Source: Moellerella sp963519845
GTDB lineage: Bacteria > Pseudomonadota > Gammaproteobacteria > Enterobacterales > Enterobacteriaceae
Reading direction: 5' to 3'
NCBI GenBank assembly: GCA_963519845.1
Contig: CAUQNX010000008.1
Coordinates: forward strand, 62,001 to 126,000
DNA: 64,000 nucleotides
The position numbers and the translations under genes are program-made. Below, one piece after another: positions 43,941 through 52,708 of this stretch (positions are counted from its first letter, which is position 1; every line of letters begins with the position of its first letter). The notes beneath the pieces are model-generated. The model saw nothing but the letters and a program-made list of their open reading frames with translations, ran no database searches and was not told where the DNA came from.

Positions 43941-44789
43941 CTAAGCGCTCAGTTTAGCGATTAGCACGCCCGCCAAGATGATAAAACAGGCTAGTACTCT
44001 TAACCGATTAAAGCTCTCTTTAAGAAAGACAATCGATAAAAACATGGCGAACAGTACGCTGGTTTCTCTTAATGCGGCCACCAAAACAATGGGGGCACGG
44101 CTCATAGCCCAAATAACAATACCATAGCTCACCAACTGCATTAGCCCACCGAAGATACCTAAGCGCCAATAATGTCGAAATCCACTGAATAGCTTTTTCT
44201 TATATTTGATGATCCCAGGGATAAGCAATATCAGGCCATTAATAAAAAATAGCCATAATGTATAAGTAATAGGCTCGCCACTGGCTCTAGCGCCTTGGCC
44301 GTCAGATAAGGTATAGCAGGCGGTGAAGAATGCGGTGGTCAGCGCATAGACGAGGGTTTTACCTTTAATATTTATTGCGAGGCTTTTTCCGGCAAAGGCA
44401 ATACAAATTACCCCGATAATAATGAGTACAATGCCACTCAATCCACCGAATGAAAGGTATTCATGAAAAATAATCGCACTAAGAATGGCGGCCATTAACG
44501 GGGCAGAACCCCGTGAGATAGGGTAGATTTGGCCGAGATCCCCACCGGCATAGGCTTTACTTAAAAAGAAAATATAGCCGAGATGAAATAAGGTGGATAA
44601 TGCGAGCCAGCCTAGGGCATCGTGCGAGGGTAAACCAACCCAAAATAGTGCAGGAACAGTGATAATAGCGGAAAAGAAGGCGATCATAATCAGACCAAAT
44701 AGGCGATCATCACCAAATTTAACTAACGCATTCCAGCTAGCATGGCAAAAAGCAGCGAATAGCACAGAAATTAACACATAAGTCGTCAT
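43941..44789 (-). CDS. DMT-superfamily (EamA-type) transporter
   Basis: Ten-helix inner-membrane transporter of the drug/metabolite superfamily. 282 residues made of two five-helix EamA repeats (about 1-135 and 145-282). The conserved Pro/Arg loop YPISRGSAPLMAAIL falls at about 88-102 and the corresponding ALRETSVLFAMFLSIVFLKE at about 238-257. Substrate unknown; members export amino acids, nucleosides or drugs. It is divergent from the LacI-family gene, so it may share that gene's control, but it is not part of the kgu operon. Confidence 0.88.
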   Translation of the reverse strand: MTTYVLISVLFAAFCHASWNALVKFGDDRLFGLIMIAFFSAIITVPALFWVGLPSHDALGWLALSTLFHLGYIFFLSKAYAGGDLGQIYPISRGSAPLMAAILSAIIFHEYLSFGGLSGIVLIIIGVICIAFAGKSLAINIKGKTLVYALTTAFFTACYTLSDGQGARASGEPITYTLWLFFINGLILLIPGIIKYKKKLFSGFRHYWRLGIFGGLMQLVSYGIVIWAMSRAPIVLVAALRETSVLFAMFLSIVFLKESFNRLRVLACFIILAGVLIAKLSA

Positions 44790-45073
44790 TATCTCTTCTA
44801 CGTCCTAATTTTTCCGGTAATTATGTTATGTCGTAATAGTTTTAATCGCTCAATTCAAATATATCACCAAATACAATTAGTTAAACTGAGGATTATCTGC
44901 CATCTATTTTACCACTTTAGCGTTTTTATGGATGCTATCCTTATCGAGAATCGGATATTTAAGCTAATCTACGGCTTGATTATGAGGCTGCGCCTTTGCT
45001 AAACACTCGGCGAGATCAAACTTTTAAGGTAATATAGCTCGTATGAATACACATAACCCTTCTGGAGCATTGA

Positions 45074-46102
45074 GTGAGTGATGTTGCTAAACCTTCACGT
45101 ACCGCGACCATCACAGATGTGGCGGCAAAAGCGGGTGCGGGTAAAACCAGTATTTCTCGCTATCTCAATGGTGAGTTTCATCTGTTATCAGATAATTTGT
45201 GCCAGCGAATTGAAGCGGCGATCCGTGAATTAAATTATCGACCCAATCAGATGGCTCGTAGCTTAAAGCATGGACGTACCGGATTGCTTGGTTTAATTAT
45301 CGCTGATATTAGTAATCCATTTTCAATTGAAGTGTTGAAAGGGGTTGAAGTTGAAGCTATGAAACACGGCATTATGACCGTGGTATGCAATGCGAATAAC
45401 AGCATTGAGCTGGAGTGTGAGTATCTTCATCTGTTGAAAAGCTATCGTGTTGATGGTTTGATTATTAACTCAGCGGGTATCAACAGTCAGTTTTTAGACG
45501 TATTAAAAGCCACGACTTTACCTTTTGTGTTACTTGATAGAAAAATAGATGCATTTCCCTGCGATATGGTGGGATTAGATAACCATAAAGCCGCAGAAAT
45601 GGCATTTAACCATCTGCTCGAGCAGGGTTTTGAAGCCCTTTGCTTTATCACTGAGCCGATTGCCTATAACAGTGCTCGCCAAGAGCGCCTCGCCACTTTT
45701 CAGCAATTTTTGTCTGATAATAAGCAGCTGCGCGGAGAGAGCCATGAAATCCAATTACCAGCTGCTGAGTGTTTAGAGAGCTTAATTGCAGATTTTTGTG
45801 CGAATCATCGTGGAATGCGTAAAGCCATTATTGCGGCTAACGGCGTACTCACCTTGCATCTGGCTAATGTATTGGGTCAACTGGGCTTGCATTGGGGCTC
45901 GGATATTGGCTTTTTGAGTTTCGATAATCTGGAGTGGGCTGGCTTAGCAGGAAAGGGGATCACCTCAGTTTCGCAGCCTACAGCAGAGATGGGACGAAAA
46001 GCGGTTGAATGTTTGTTGGAAAGATTGGCCGATACCAGCAAAATTCCCGAACAGCATCTGTTTGATGCCGAACTGATTGTTAGAAATTCGACTACCCTAT
46101 AA
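45074..46102 (+). CDS. LacI-family regulator, probable PtxS-like repressor of the kgu-edd-eda unit
   Basis: 342 residues with a GTG start (GGAG six bases ahead). N-terminal HTH at about 11-40: ITDVAAKAGAGKTSISRYLNGE, where the usual VSxxTVSR is AGKTSISR. The hinge helix is NQMARSLKHGRT (about 57-68). The periplasmic-binding-like effector domain runs from LLGLIIADISNPF to the end. LacI repressors of this type respond to sugar acids or their phosphates; PtxS in Pseudomonas responds to 2-ketogluconate. Its convergent position to eda and the operator upstream of kguE support a role here. GntR/IdnR-like function is the alternative. Confidence 0.82.
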   Translation: MSDVAKPSRTATITDVAAKAGAGKTSISRYLNGEFHLLSDNLCQRIEAAIRELNYRPNQMARSLKHGRTGLLGLIIADISNPFSIEVLKGVEVEAMKHGIMTVVCNANNSIELECEYLHLLKSYRVDGLIINSAGINSQFLDVLKATTLPFVLLDRKIDAFPCDMVGLDNHKAAEMAFNHLLEQGFEALCFITEPIAYNSARQERLATFQQFLSDNKQLRGESHEIQLPAAECLESLIADFCANHRGMRKAIIAANGVLTLHLANVLGQLGLHWGSDIGFLSFDNLEWAGLAGKGITSVSQPTAEMGRKAVECLLERLADTSKIPEQHLFDAELIVRNSTTL

Positions 46103-46110
46103 TAAAAATG

Positions 46111-46162
46111 CCCTCTCCTCAACATCTTAAAACTATAAAATGGTTGGAGAGGGGCGATTTTT
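46111..46162. terminator. Bidirectional terminator between LacI-type gene and eda
   Basis: CCCTCTCC (46111-46118) pairs with GGAGAGGG (46145-46152), extended by AAC/GTT, then GCGATTTTTTT. Confidence 0.75.
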
Positions 46163-46184
46163 TTCAGCGTTATACTCTTACCAA

Positions 46185-46832
46185 TTAGCCGCGAAGTGTG
46201 CGAACCAGCTCTGTCGCTTCTTGCGATTTACGGGTGATGGTTGCCCAATCTTGTGCTGCAATTGCCTCAGCGGGTAACATCCAAGTCCCGCCCACCGTAG
46301 TCACACAGCTTAATGCTAAATAAGAGGCGACATTTGCTGCCGTTATTCCACCTGTTGGGCAAAAACGCATATGTGAAAGTGGAGCAGAGAGTGATTTCAA
46401 CATATTAGCGCCGCCATTGGCTTCTGCGGGAAAGAATTTCACATGATCATAGCCAAGCTCATTTGCTGCCATCATTTCACTGGCAGTGGCTAGGCCGGGG
46501 ATCAAGGGAATTGAGTGCTTACAACCAAAACGCAATAAATTAGAAGTAGCGCCCGGTGAGATAGCAAACTGAGCGCCTGCTTGAGCCACAGCATCATACT
46601 GCTCTGGCGTTAATACTGTGCCGGCTCCTACTAGAGCATCAGGCAGGGCTTCTCTGATCAGCTTAATCGCCTCAAGTGCAACTGGGGTACGTAAGGTAAT
46701 TTCAAATACCTTAATTCCTCCTGCCGCTAATGCCTGAGTCATGGGAATCGCATCAGCCAGATTATGAATCACCATCACTGGCACAATGGGTGAAGCAGCA
46801 AAAATTGTTGCAGGTGAAAGAATCCAATTCAT
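46185..46832 (-). CDS. eda: KDPG aldolase Eda
   Basis: Splits 2-keto-3-deoxy-6-phosphogluconate to pyruvate and glyceraldehyde 3-phosphate; last step of the Entner-Doudoroff pathway. 215 residues (E. coli 213). FEITLRTPVALEAI (catalytic Glu and substrate Arg at about 43-56), GAGTVLTPEQ, and the Schiff-base lysine in DHVKFFPAEANGG at about 130-142 are present, with CPTGGITAANV for phosphate binding. It starts 3 bp after the edd stop, as the last gene of the six-gene unit. Because the organism may have another eda elsewhere, this could be an operon-specific copy. Confidence 0.95.
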   Translation of the reverse strand: MNWILSPATIFAASPIVPVMVIHNLADAIPMTQALAAGGIKVFEITLRTPVALEAIKLIREALPDALVGAGTVLTPEQYDAVAQAGAQFAISPGATSNLLRFGCKHSIPLIPGLATASEMMAANELGYDHVKFFPAEANGGANMLKSLSAPLSHMRFCPTGGITAANVASYLALSCVTTVGGTWMLPAEAIAAQDWATITRKSQEATELVRTLRG

Positions 46833-46835
46833 CAG

Positions 46836-48653
46836 TTAAACCTTATCTTGATTATCAATAACAAAAAGTACCGATGCACCTTGTTCGGCGCTGGATACTT
46901 GATTGCGAAATAGGGCAAAGAACTCTCGACCATAGCCGCGATGCTGTGCTGATAAATCAGGCTGACTATTTGTTCGGGAGGTTAAGTCGTTTAATACATC
47001 AAGCTGACCTGTTGTGGCATTAAGACGAATACGATCACCCGTTTTTAATCGAGTCAAAGGCCCATTTTTTGCGGCTTCAGGTGTGACATGTATCGCCGCG
47101 GGGATCTTGCCAGAGGCACCAGATAAGCGACCATCGGTAACCAAAGCAATTTGGTGACCTGCATTCTGCAAATTACCAAGAATCGGCATTAATTTATGCA
47201 GCTCAGGCATACCGTTAGCGGCGGGGCCATTAAAGCGTACGACAACAATCACATCTCGATTGAGTTCACCGGCATGATAAGCCGCTTCTACTTGATGTTG
47301 AGAATCAAACACCATCGCATCGGCTTCGACACAGTGATGAGCCTCTGCGACGGCACTCGTTTTGATAACGGCTCGGCCTAGATTGCCACCCAATACCTTT
47401 AAACCTCCTGAGGGATGGAAGGCTTGACCGCGTGCGGCGACTACGTCTGGTCGACGAGAGCCAGTAACAGGCTGCCAATCAATTTGATTATTAAGTAGTT
47501 GGGGCTGTTTAAGTTGATCCTCAAAGCGTCCGGCAAAGGTTTTCACATCAGTATGCACCAGTCCGTGCTCTGCCAGTTCTTGTAGTAACTGAGGAACGCC
47601 ACCTGCTTGTTGAAAGGCATTAATATCTTCTGGGCCATTTGGATACATACGGGCTAGCAAGGGAACGATCGCTGAGAGATCGTTAAAATCATCCCATGTA
47701 AGTAAAATGCCAGCCGCCCGAGCGACTGCGACCAGATGCAGCGTATGGTTAGTACTGCCACCAGAGGCCAATAAGGTGACAACGCCATTGACGATTTGCT
47801 CTTCATTAACCAATTGCCATAGAGGCTGATAGTTGGCAGTCCCTGCAATTTGGCGGGTGATAAGTCTGGTTGCCGCATCAGTTAATGCATGACGCAGTGG
47901 ATCATCAGGGTGAATAAATGCTGAGCCGGGAAGCATTAATCCCATGGCTTCAAAGACTAACTGATTGGTATTAGCTGTACCATAAAAGGTACAAGTGCCG
48001 TGGCTGTGATAGGCCTGATTTTCCATCTTTTGCAATGCATCTTGGCCTATTTCGCCCGCAGCATATTGCTGGCGAATTTTGACTTTCTGTTCATTGCTGA
48101 TCCCTGTGCTCATGGCGCCCGCAGGAATAAACGCAGTGGGTAGATGACCAAATCTTAATGCGCCCATCAATTGACCGGGTGCTATTTTGTCGCAAATCCC
48201 CAGTAGTAATGTGGCATCGAAAGCATTATGACTTAAGGCGATGGTGGTTGATTGAGCAATAATATCGCGAGAAAACAGCGAGAGATCCATACCCGGCTGG
48301 CCTTGGGTTATGCCATCACACATGCCGGGAACGCCACCCGCAATTTGTGCGCTATGTCCGAGCTCCGCCAATACCGCCTTTATCTGTTCTGGGTAGCGGC
48401 CATAAGGTTGGTGGGCGCTCACCATATCATTGTAAGCGGTGACGATAGCAAGATTAAAGCGAGTCATATCCATCAATGATGATTTTTGATGGGAACCACA
48501 AGCTGCGACAACATGGGCGAGATTTCCGCAAGCCAGTTGATTGCGGGGGCGGCCATTAGCTGTTTGTTGCTGCATTAATGCCAAGTAGCTCGCTCGGGTT
48601 GCCTGACTACGACGACGGATATTCTCGGTCACCTGTTGAAGTACAGAGTGCAT
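46836..48653 (-). CDS. edd: 6-phosphogluconate dehydratase Edd
   Basis: Iron-sulfur dehydratase turning 6-phosphogluconate into KDPG. Start taken at ATG 48653 (MHSVLQQVTENIRRRS), which has AGGAAG six bases ahead and matches the family length (605 residues, E. coli 603); an in-frame ATG at 48686 would overlap kguD. QLACGNLAHV, YNDMVSAHQPY, the cluster ligands in GVPGMCDGITQGQ and LGICDKIAPG, and TGRL-type C-terminal motif VTDGRLSGASG are intact. Placed 11 bp after kguD and 3 bp before eda. Confidence 0.95.
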   Translation of the reverse strand: MHSVLQQVTENIRRRSQATRASYLALMQQQTANGRPRNQLACGNLAHVVAACGSHQKSSLMDMTRFNLAIVTAYNDMVSAHQPYGRYPEQIKAVLAELGHSAQIAGGVPGMCDGITQGQPGMDLSLFSRDIIAQSTTIALSHNAFDATLLLGICDKIAPGQLMGALRFGHLPTAFIPAGAMSTGISNEQKVKIRQQYAAGEIGQDALQKMENQAYHSHGTCTFYGTANTNQLVFEAMGLMLPGSAFIHPDDPLRHALTDAATRLITRQIAGTANYQPLWQLVNEEQIVNGVVTLLASGGSTNHTLHLVAVARAAGILLTWDDFNDLSAIVPLLARMYPNGPEDINAFQQAGGVPQLLQELAEHGLVHTDVKTFAGRFEDQLKQPQLLNNQIDWQPVTGSRRPDVVAARGQAFHPSGGLKVLGGNLGRAVIKTSAVAEAHHCVEADAMVFDSQHQVEAAYHAGELNRDVIVVVRFNGPAANGMPELHKLMPILGNLQNAGHQIALVTDGRLSGASGKIPAAIHVTPEAAKNGPLTRLKTGDRIRLNATTGQLDVLNDLTSRTNSQPDLSAQHRGYGREFFALFRNQVSSAEQGASVLFVIDNQDKV

Positions 48654-48664
48654 ATCGACTTCCT

Positions 48665-49654
48665 TTAAAGGTGTTTGATCGTGCAATCTGTGCTTGGATT
48701 TATACAGTTTTTGCTTACATCGCCATTTAATGCGGCTATCAGGTTATCGACTGCACAAACCACCATTGCATGGCGAGTTTCTGCTGTTGCTGAACCTATA
48801 TGAGGCAAGGCAACTACATTTGATAGTGATAATAGAGGCGATGTTGCGGGTAGTGGCTCGACCTCAAACACATCTAAACCTGCACCACGGATCACGCCCT
48901 CTTGTAATGCTTGAATCAGCGCGGCTTCATCGACAATTTTGCCGCGAGATCCATTGATTAGAAACGCGCTTGGCTTCATTTTTTCGAATTGAGCTTTACC
49001 GATAAATTTCTCTGTTTCTGGCAATAGAGGTAATACCACACACACAAAATCTGATTCAGCTAACAGAGTATCTAAGTCACAACGGCGGGCATTAAAATCG
49101 CGTTCTGCCATCTCATTAGCGGTGTCGTTGTAATAGTTCACTGACATGTCAAAGCCAGCTGAGGCTCGTTTAGCGACTGCATAGCCGATACGACCCATAC
49201 CCAGAATACCAATAGTTTTGCCATTAACATCTGAGCCGTAATATTCTGAGCCTATACTTTTTGTCCAACGACCCATTTTGACCAGTTCAGCCATCTCTAC
49301 GACGCGACGGGCGGTGGTTAAGATCAGGGTGAAAATGGTATCAGCAGTTGTTTCTGTTAATACTCCGGGCGTATGCATTAGAAAAACACCATGTTGGCTC
49401 ATTGCTGGTATGGTGAATTGATCAACCCCCACAGAAATGGTTGAAGCGACTTTGAGTTTTTTCGCTATAGCTAAATAGTCTGGTGTGATGGGGCAACTAG
49501 CTCCAATAATACCTTCAGCATTTTCCAATGCAGCGAGAAACTCACTGCGATTGTTATCGTTAATGCCGTCGAAAAAGGTCAAATTAAACTGTTCCTGTAA
49601 ACGTACTAATTGGTCGTCAGGAATTTTTTTATATAAAATTACGTTCGGTTTCAT
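48665..49654 (-). CDS. kguD: 2-keto-(6-phospho)gluconate reductase, GhrB/KguD type
   Basis: NAD(P)H-dependent D-2-hydroxyacid dehydrogenase, 329 residues. Predicted to reduce 2-keto-6-phosphogluconate to 6-phosphogluconate. Rossmann motif GILGMGRIG at about 152-160. Catalytic Arg is in INGSRGKIVDE (about 238), Glu in DVFEVEPLP (about 267) and His in LPHIGSATAE (about 286), the full triad. By sequence it is equally like GhrB/TkrA (2-ketogluconate/glyoxylate reductase). Order in the operon, after kinase and transporter and before edd, favours KguD. Gap to kguT is 12 bp. Confidence 0.85.
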   Translation of the reverse strand: MKPNVILYKKIPDDQLVRLQEQFNLTFFDGINDNNRSEFLAALENAEGIIGASCPITPDYLAIAKKLKVASTISVGVDQFTIPAMSQHGVFLMHTPGVLTETTADTIFTLILTTARRVVEMAELVKMGRWTKSIGSEYYGSDVNGKTIGILGMGRIGYAVAKRASAGFDMSVNYYNDTANEMAERDFNARRCDLDTLLAESDFVCVVLPLLPETEKFIGKAQFEKMKPSAFLINGSRGKIVDEAALIQALQEGVIRGAGLDVFEVEPLPATSPLLSLSNVVALPHIGSATAETRHAMVVCAVDNLIAALNGDVSKNCINPSTDCTIKHL

Positions 49655-49666
49655 GGCGATATCCTA

Positions 49667-50947
49667 TTAAGCGTTTTGAAGAGCAGGTTGAACAAGATTT
49701 TTGTCACTATTGGGTTTAACAATGATGGTCAAGAGAACCGAAATAAATAGGGCTCCGGCCATAAACATATAAGAAGCGCTTGGGTTGCCAGTAGCACCAT
49801 TGAGATAACCGACAAACCATGAACCGAAGAAGGAACCTAATGCGCCCATGCTGTTAATTAATGCCATAGCGCCACCCGCCACATTTTTTGGCAGCATTTC
49901 AGGAATGATGGCAAAGAAGGGACCATAAGGTGCGTACATAGCCGCGCCTGCAATCACTAATAGGGTATAAGAGAGCCAGAAGTTAGAGCCGCCGAGTAGA
50001 TAAGATCCAAGGAAACAGATAGCGCCGATTAATAACATTGGCCAAACGAATAGTTTACGGTTATTGATTTTGTCTGAGGCCCAAGACACTAACACCATTG
50101 CCAGCGCAGCAGCCAAATAAGGTACTGACGTTAGCCAACCTGTCTCTATCATGCCGTAATCTGAGGTGGTGCGGATAATCGAAGGCAACCACAGAACAAA
50201 ACCATAGACCCCGATACTCCAGCAGAAATATTGGGCGCACAGTAGAACTACATTTTTTGATTTAAAGGCTTCACGATAGTTACGTACTGGCTTGATATTT
50301 TTCTGCTCTTCTTCAAAGATGGAGGCAAGATCCTCTTTCTCTTTCTGCGTTAACCAATCGACCTGACTTGGTTTGTCGCGGGCAGTTCTCCACCAGAAGA
50401 AGGCCCATAACACTGCTGGGATACCCTCGATAATAAACATTTCACGCCAGCCAAATGCTTGAATCAGATAGCCTGATAGCACTGACATCCACAATACAGT
50501 GACAGGATTACCTAAAATCAAAAAGGTATTGGCTCGCGAACGTTCGGGTTGTGTAAACCAGTTGCTGATATAGATCAGCATGGCAGGCATAACCGCTGCT
50601 TCAACAACACCCAGACTAAAACGAATAATCACTAGCATAGGGATATTACTCACCATACCAGTCAGTGTTGCGAATCCGCCCCAGAGCAGGACACACCAGA
50701 AAATTAATTTACGAACACTGCGTTTTTCCGCATAAATTGCGCCAGGGATTTGGAAGAAAAAATAGCCGAGAAAAAAGAGTGAACCTAATAGCGATGACAT
50801 CCCTTTAGTAATACCAAGGTCAGCATTAATTCCTGCGGCGGCAGCAAAGCTATAGTTAGCTCGATCTAAATAGGCCAAACTGTAGGTGATAAAAACAATT
50901 GGCATAATGCGCCACCAGCGAGAAGGGGCTGCAACTTTTGTCGTCAT
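49667..50947 (-). CDS. kguT: MFS transporter of the anion:cation symporter family, probable 2-ketogluconate permease KguT
   Basis: Twelve-helix major facilitator, 426 residues from ATG 50947 (MTTKVAAPSRWWRIMPIVFITY), which has GAGGA seven bases ahead; an in-frame TTG at 50965 would overlap kguK. The N-terminal half has YLDRANYSFAAAAGI, the signature of sugar-acid transporters such as GudP, GarP and DgoT. The central loop (about 190-225) is charged. Position within kguE-K-T-D makes 2-ketogluconate the likely substrate. A related hexuronate or galactonate is the alternative. Confidence 0.85.
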   Translation of the reverse strand: MTTKVAAPSRWWRIMPIVFITYSLAYLDRANYSFAAAAGINADLGITKGMSSLLGSLFFLGYFFFQIPGAIYAEKRSVRKLIFWCVLLWGGFATLTGMVSNIPMLVIIRFSLGVVEAAVMPAMLIYISNWFTQPERSRANTFLILGNPVTVLWMSVLSGYLIQAFGWREMFIIEGIPAVLWAFFWWRTARDKPSQVDWLTQKEKEDLASIFEEEQKNIKPVRNYREAFKSKNVVLLCAQYFCWSIGVYGFVLWLPSIIRTTSDYGMIETGWLTSVPYLAAALAMVLVSWASDKINNRKLFVWPMLLIGAICFLGSYLLGGSNFWLSYTLLVIAGAAMYAPYGPFFAIIPEMLPKNVAGGAMALINSMGALGSFFGSWFVGYLNGATGNPSASYMFMAGALFISVLLTIIVKPNSDKNLVQPALQNA

Positions 50948-50961
50948 GGTGAAATCCTCGT

Positions 50962-51954
50962 TCAAGCTTGAAGGGCAGGAGACTCTGCGCTGTTTAAGGT
51001 CATTTCTTGTAATAAGGCGCTTTTGGTTGGTAAGCCTTCGCTATCACCAATCACTTGAATAGCACGAGCACCAATAAAGTTACCGCGACAGACCGCATCC
51101 TGTAGGCTACCTCCTTCAAGGAGTGCGCTGATTACGCCAACGGCAAAGCCATCGCCAGCACCAACGGTATCCACTACATTCTGTACATAGATGGCAGGGA
51201 CCACACCTTGTTGATCTTGGGATGTTTTATAGTAGGCACCCTGTTCACCGGTTTTTATCACCACGGTTTTTACACCTGCATTGAGATAAAAATCGGCAAT
51301 GGCTTCGGGGGTTGAGTGACCAGTTAAAATCAGACCCTCTTTCAAGCCTGGCAGAACCCAGTCTGCGGCAAAGGCCAATTTGTTCAACTGAGATACCATT
51401 TCTTGCTGTGAGCGCCATAATGTTGGTCGTAAATTCGGATCAAATGAGATGGTTTTGCCATGTGCTCTCATCCATTGTGCGGCATAAGTGGAGAGTTCAT
51501 AGGATGTTGCTGATAGTGCTGCCGCAACACCGCTTAGATGAAGATGACGCGCTTGAGCAAAATATTCTTGATTAAAATCAGCGGGGGATAAGTGACTAGC
51601 TGCTGATCCTTTACGAAAATACTCCACAATGGGATCGGTTCCATTTTCAGCCTTAGATTTGAGCTGAAAACCAGTAGCGAGGTCAGAAGTTATTGTCACC
51701 GCATTATGATCAACATTTTCGCGATCTAATGTCGCCAAGATAAAACGGCCAAAGGAGTCATTACCCAAACGACTCACCCAGCCACTTTTTAGACCAAGAC
51801 GAGAGAGGCCGATAGCTACATTGAGCTCAGCACCCGCAGCACGACGAATAAAGTGTTCTACATTATGTAACTCACCGGGTTGCGCTGCGACAAACATCAT
51901 CATAGCCTCGCCGAGAGTGACGACATCAAGTTTATTATTATTCTGAATATTCAT
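50962..51954 (-). CDS. kguK: PfkB-family sugar kinase, probable 2-ketogluconokinase KguK
   Basis: ATP-dependent kinase, 330 residues, expected to form 2-keto-6-phosphogluconate. PfkB signatures: N-terminal GEAMMMFVAAQPG and the glycine-rich RRAAGAELNVAIGLSRLG (about 37-54); C-terminal active site DTVGAGDGFAVGVISALL at about 263-280 with the catalytic Asp in GAGD. Also resembles KdgK (2-keto-3-deoxygluconate kinase). The company of kguE/T/D and the lack of a KDG-forming enzyme argue for 2-ketogluconate. Starts 4 bp after kguE. Confidence 0.85.
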   Translation of the reverse strand: MNIQNNNKLDVVTLGEAMMMFVAAQPGELHNVEHFIRRAAGAELNVAIGLSRLGLKSGWVSRLGNDSFGRFILATLDRENVDHNAVTITSDLATGFQLKSKAENGTDPIVEYFRKGSAASHLSPADFNQEYFAQARHLHLSGVAAALSATSYELSTYAAQWMRAHGKTISFDPNLRPTLWRSQQEMVSQLNKLAFAADWVLPGLKEGLILTGHSTPEAIADFYLNAGVKTVVIKTGEQGAYYKTSQDQQGVVPAIYVQNVVDTVGAGDGFAVGVISALLEGGSLQDAVCRGNFIGARAIQVIGDSEGLPTKSALLQEMTLNSAESPALQA

Positions 51955-51958
51955 TAGG

Positions 51959-52708
51959 TTAAATATCCTTTAACTGAGAGATATAATGGTTTGTAACAGC
52001 CGTCAGATCTTGGCCTATTAATGGAAACTCAATACCGCGAGGAACATTGTTAGGCAAGCAGGACAAAACTTTTTTCCAGCTTCCATCGCTATCATCCAGC
52101 GCAATTGCCACGCGTTTATTGGCTTTTATCTCGCTCTCTTTTACATGGATATAGGCGACAAAAGAGGAAAAAGTTTGTGCGGCGATCAGAGCGTCTTCTC
52201 CATGCCAGTGCCAGTTAGCCATATCAAAGGTCATTTTTATCGGTAAAGCGTTCAATTTGACCGACTCAAAGAAGCGAATTAAAGGGGCTATATGGCCGCC
52301 TTCTGCTGTTTGATCATTTTCGATCACTAGCTGTACGGATGAGTTGTGAAGTAGCGGTAATAATGGTGATAGATCATATAGAGCGGGCAGGTGGCCTAAT
52401 GATAATTTAAGATAACGAGCCCCTAAGAGCTTACTATCAAATAAACTATTTTGTACTAAGTCGAGATCGATAGCACCTGAGTTATCAAAGAGTGTACAAG
52501 GAACTGAATAAACAGATATAAGTGCTAATTGCTTAATTTTAAGTGCTATTTTTTCCAGATTATCATTGGGTGACAATAGCTCTTGGCGTATTTCAACGCC
52601 ATCTGCACCACTGGATTTGATCATTTCTAATAATGCGAGCTGCCCCCCAAGTTGTGCAACTTTGTCATTGCCATAGGCGGCGGTTACCACAATTATTTCG
52701 TTGTTCAT
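51959..52708 (-). CDS. kguE: Sugar phosphate isomerase/epimerase-like protein KguE
   Basis: AP-endonuclease-2-type TIM barrel, 249 residues from ATG 52708 (MNNEIIVVTAAYGND) with AGGAAAG ahead; an in-frame TTG at 52723 would add five residues. Metal-ligand pattern is visible in GVEIRQELL (Glu), VIENDQTAEGG (Glu), KMTFDMANWHWHGED (Asp and His) and YIHVKES (His). In Pseudomonas kguE heads the 2-ketogluconate operon but its reaction is not settled. Here too it is first in the operon, directly behind the PtxS-like operator. Biochemical role is inferred from context only. Confidence 0.8.
   Translation of the reverse strand: MNNEIIVVTAAYGNDKVAQLGGQLALLEMIKSSGADGVEIRQELLSPNDNLEKIALKIKQLALISVYSVPCTLFDNSGAIDLDLVQNSLFDSKLLGARYLKLSLGHLPALYDLSPLLPLLHNSSVQLVIENDQTAEGGHIAPLIRFFESVKLNALPIKMTFDMANWHWHGEDALIAAQTFSSFVAYIHVKESEIKANKRVAIALDDSDGSWKKVLSCLPNNVPRGIEFPLIGQDLTAVTNHYISQLKDI

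Noticed and set aside
44936..44957. TATCC...GGATA inverted repeat upstream of the LacI-family gene as an autoregulatory operator
   Set aside because: Arms are only 5 bp with a 12-bp gap and do not resemble the operator before kguE.
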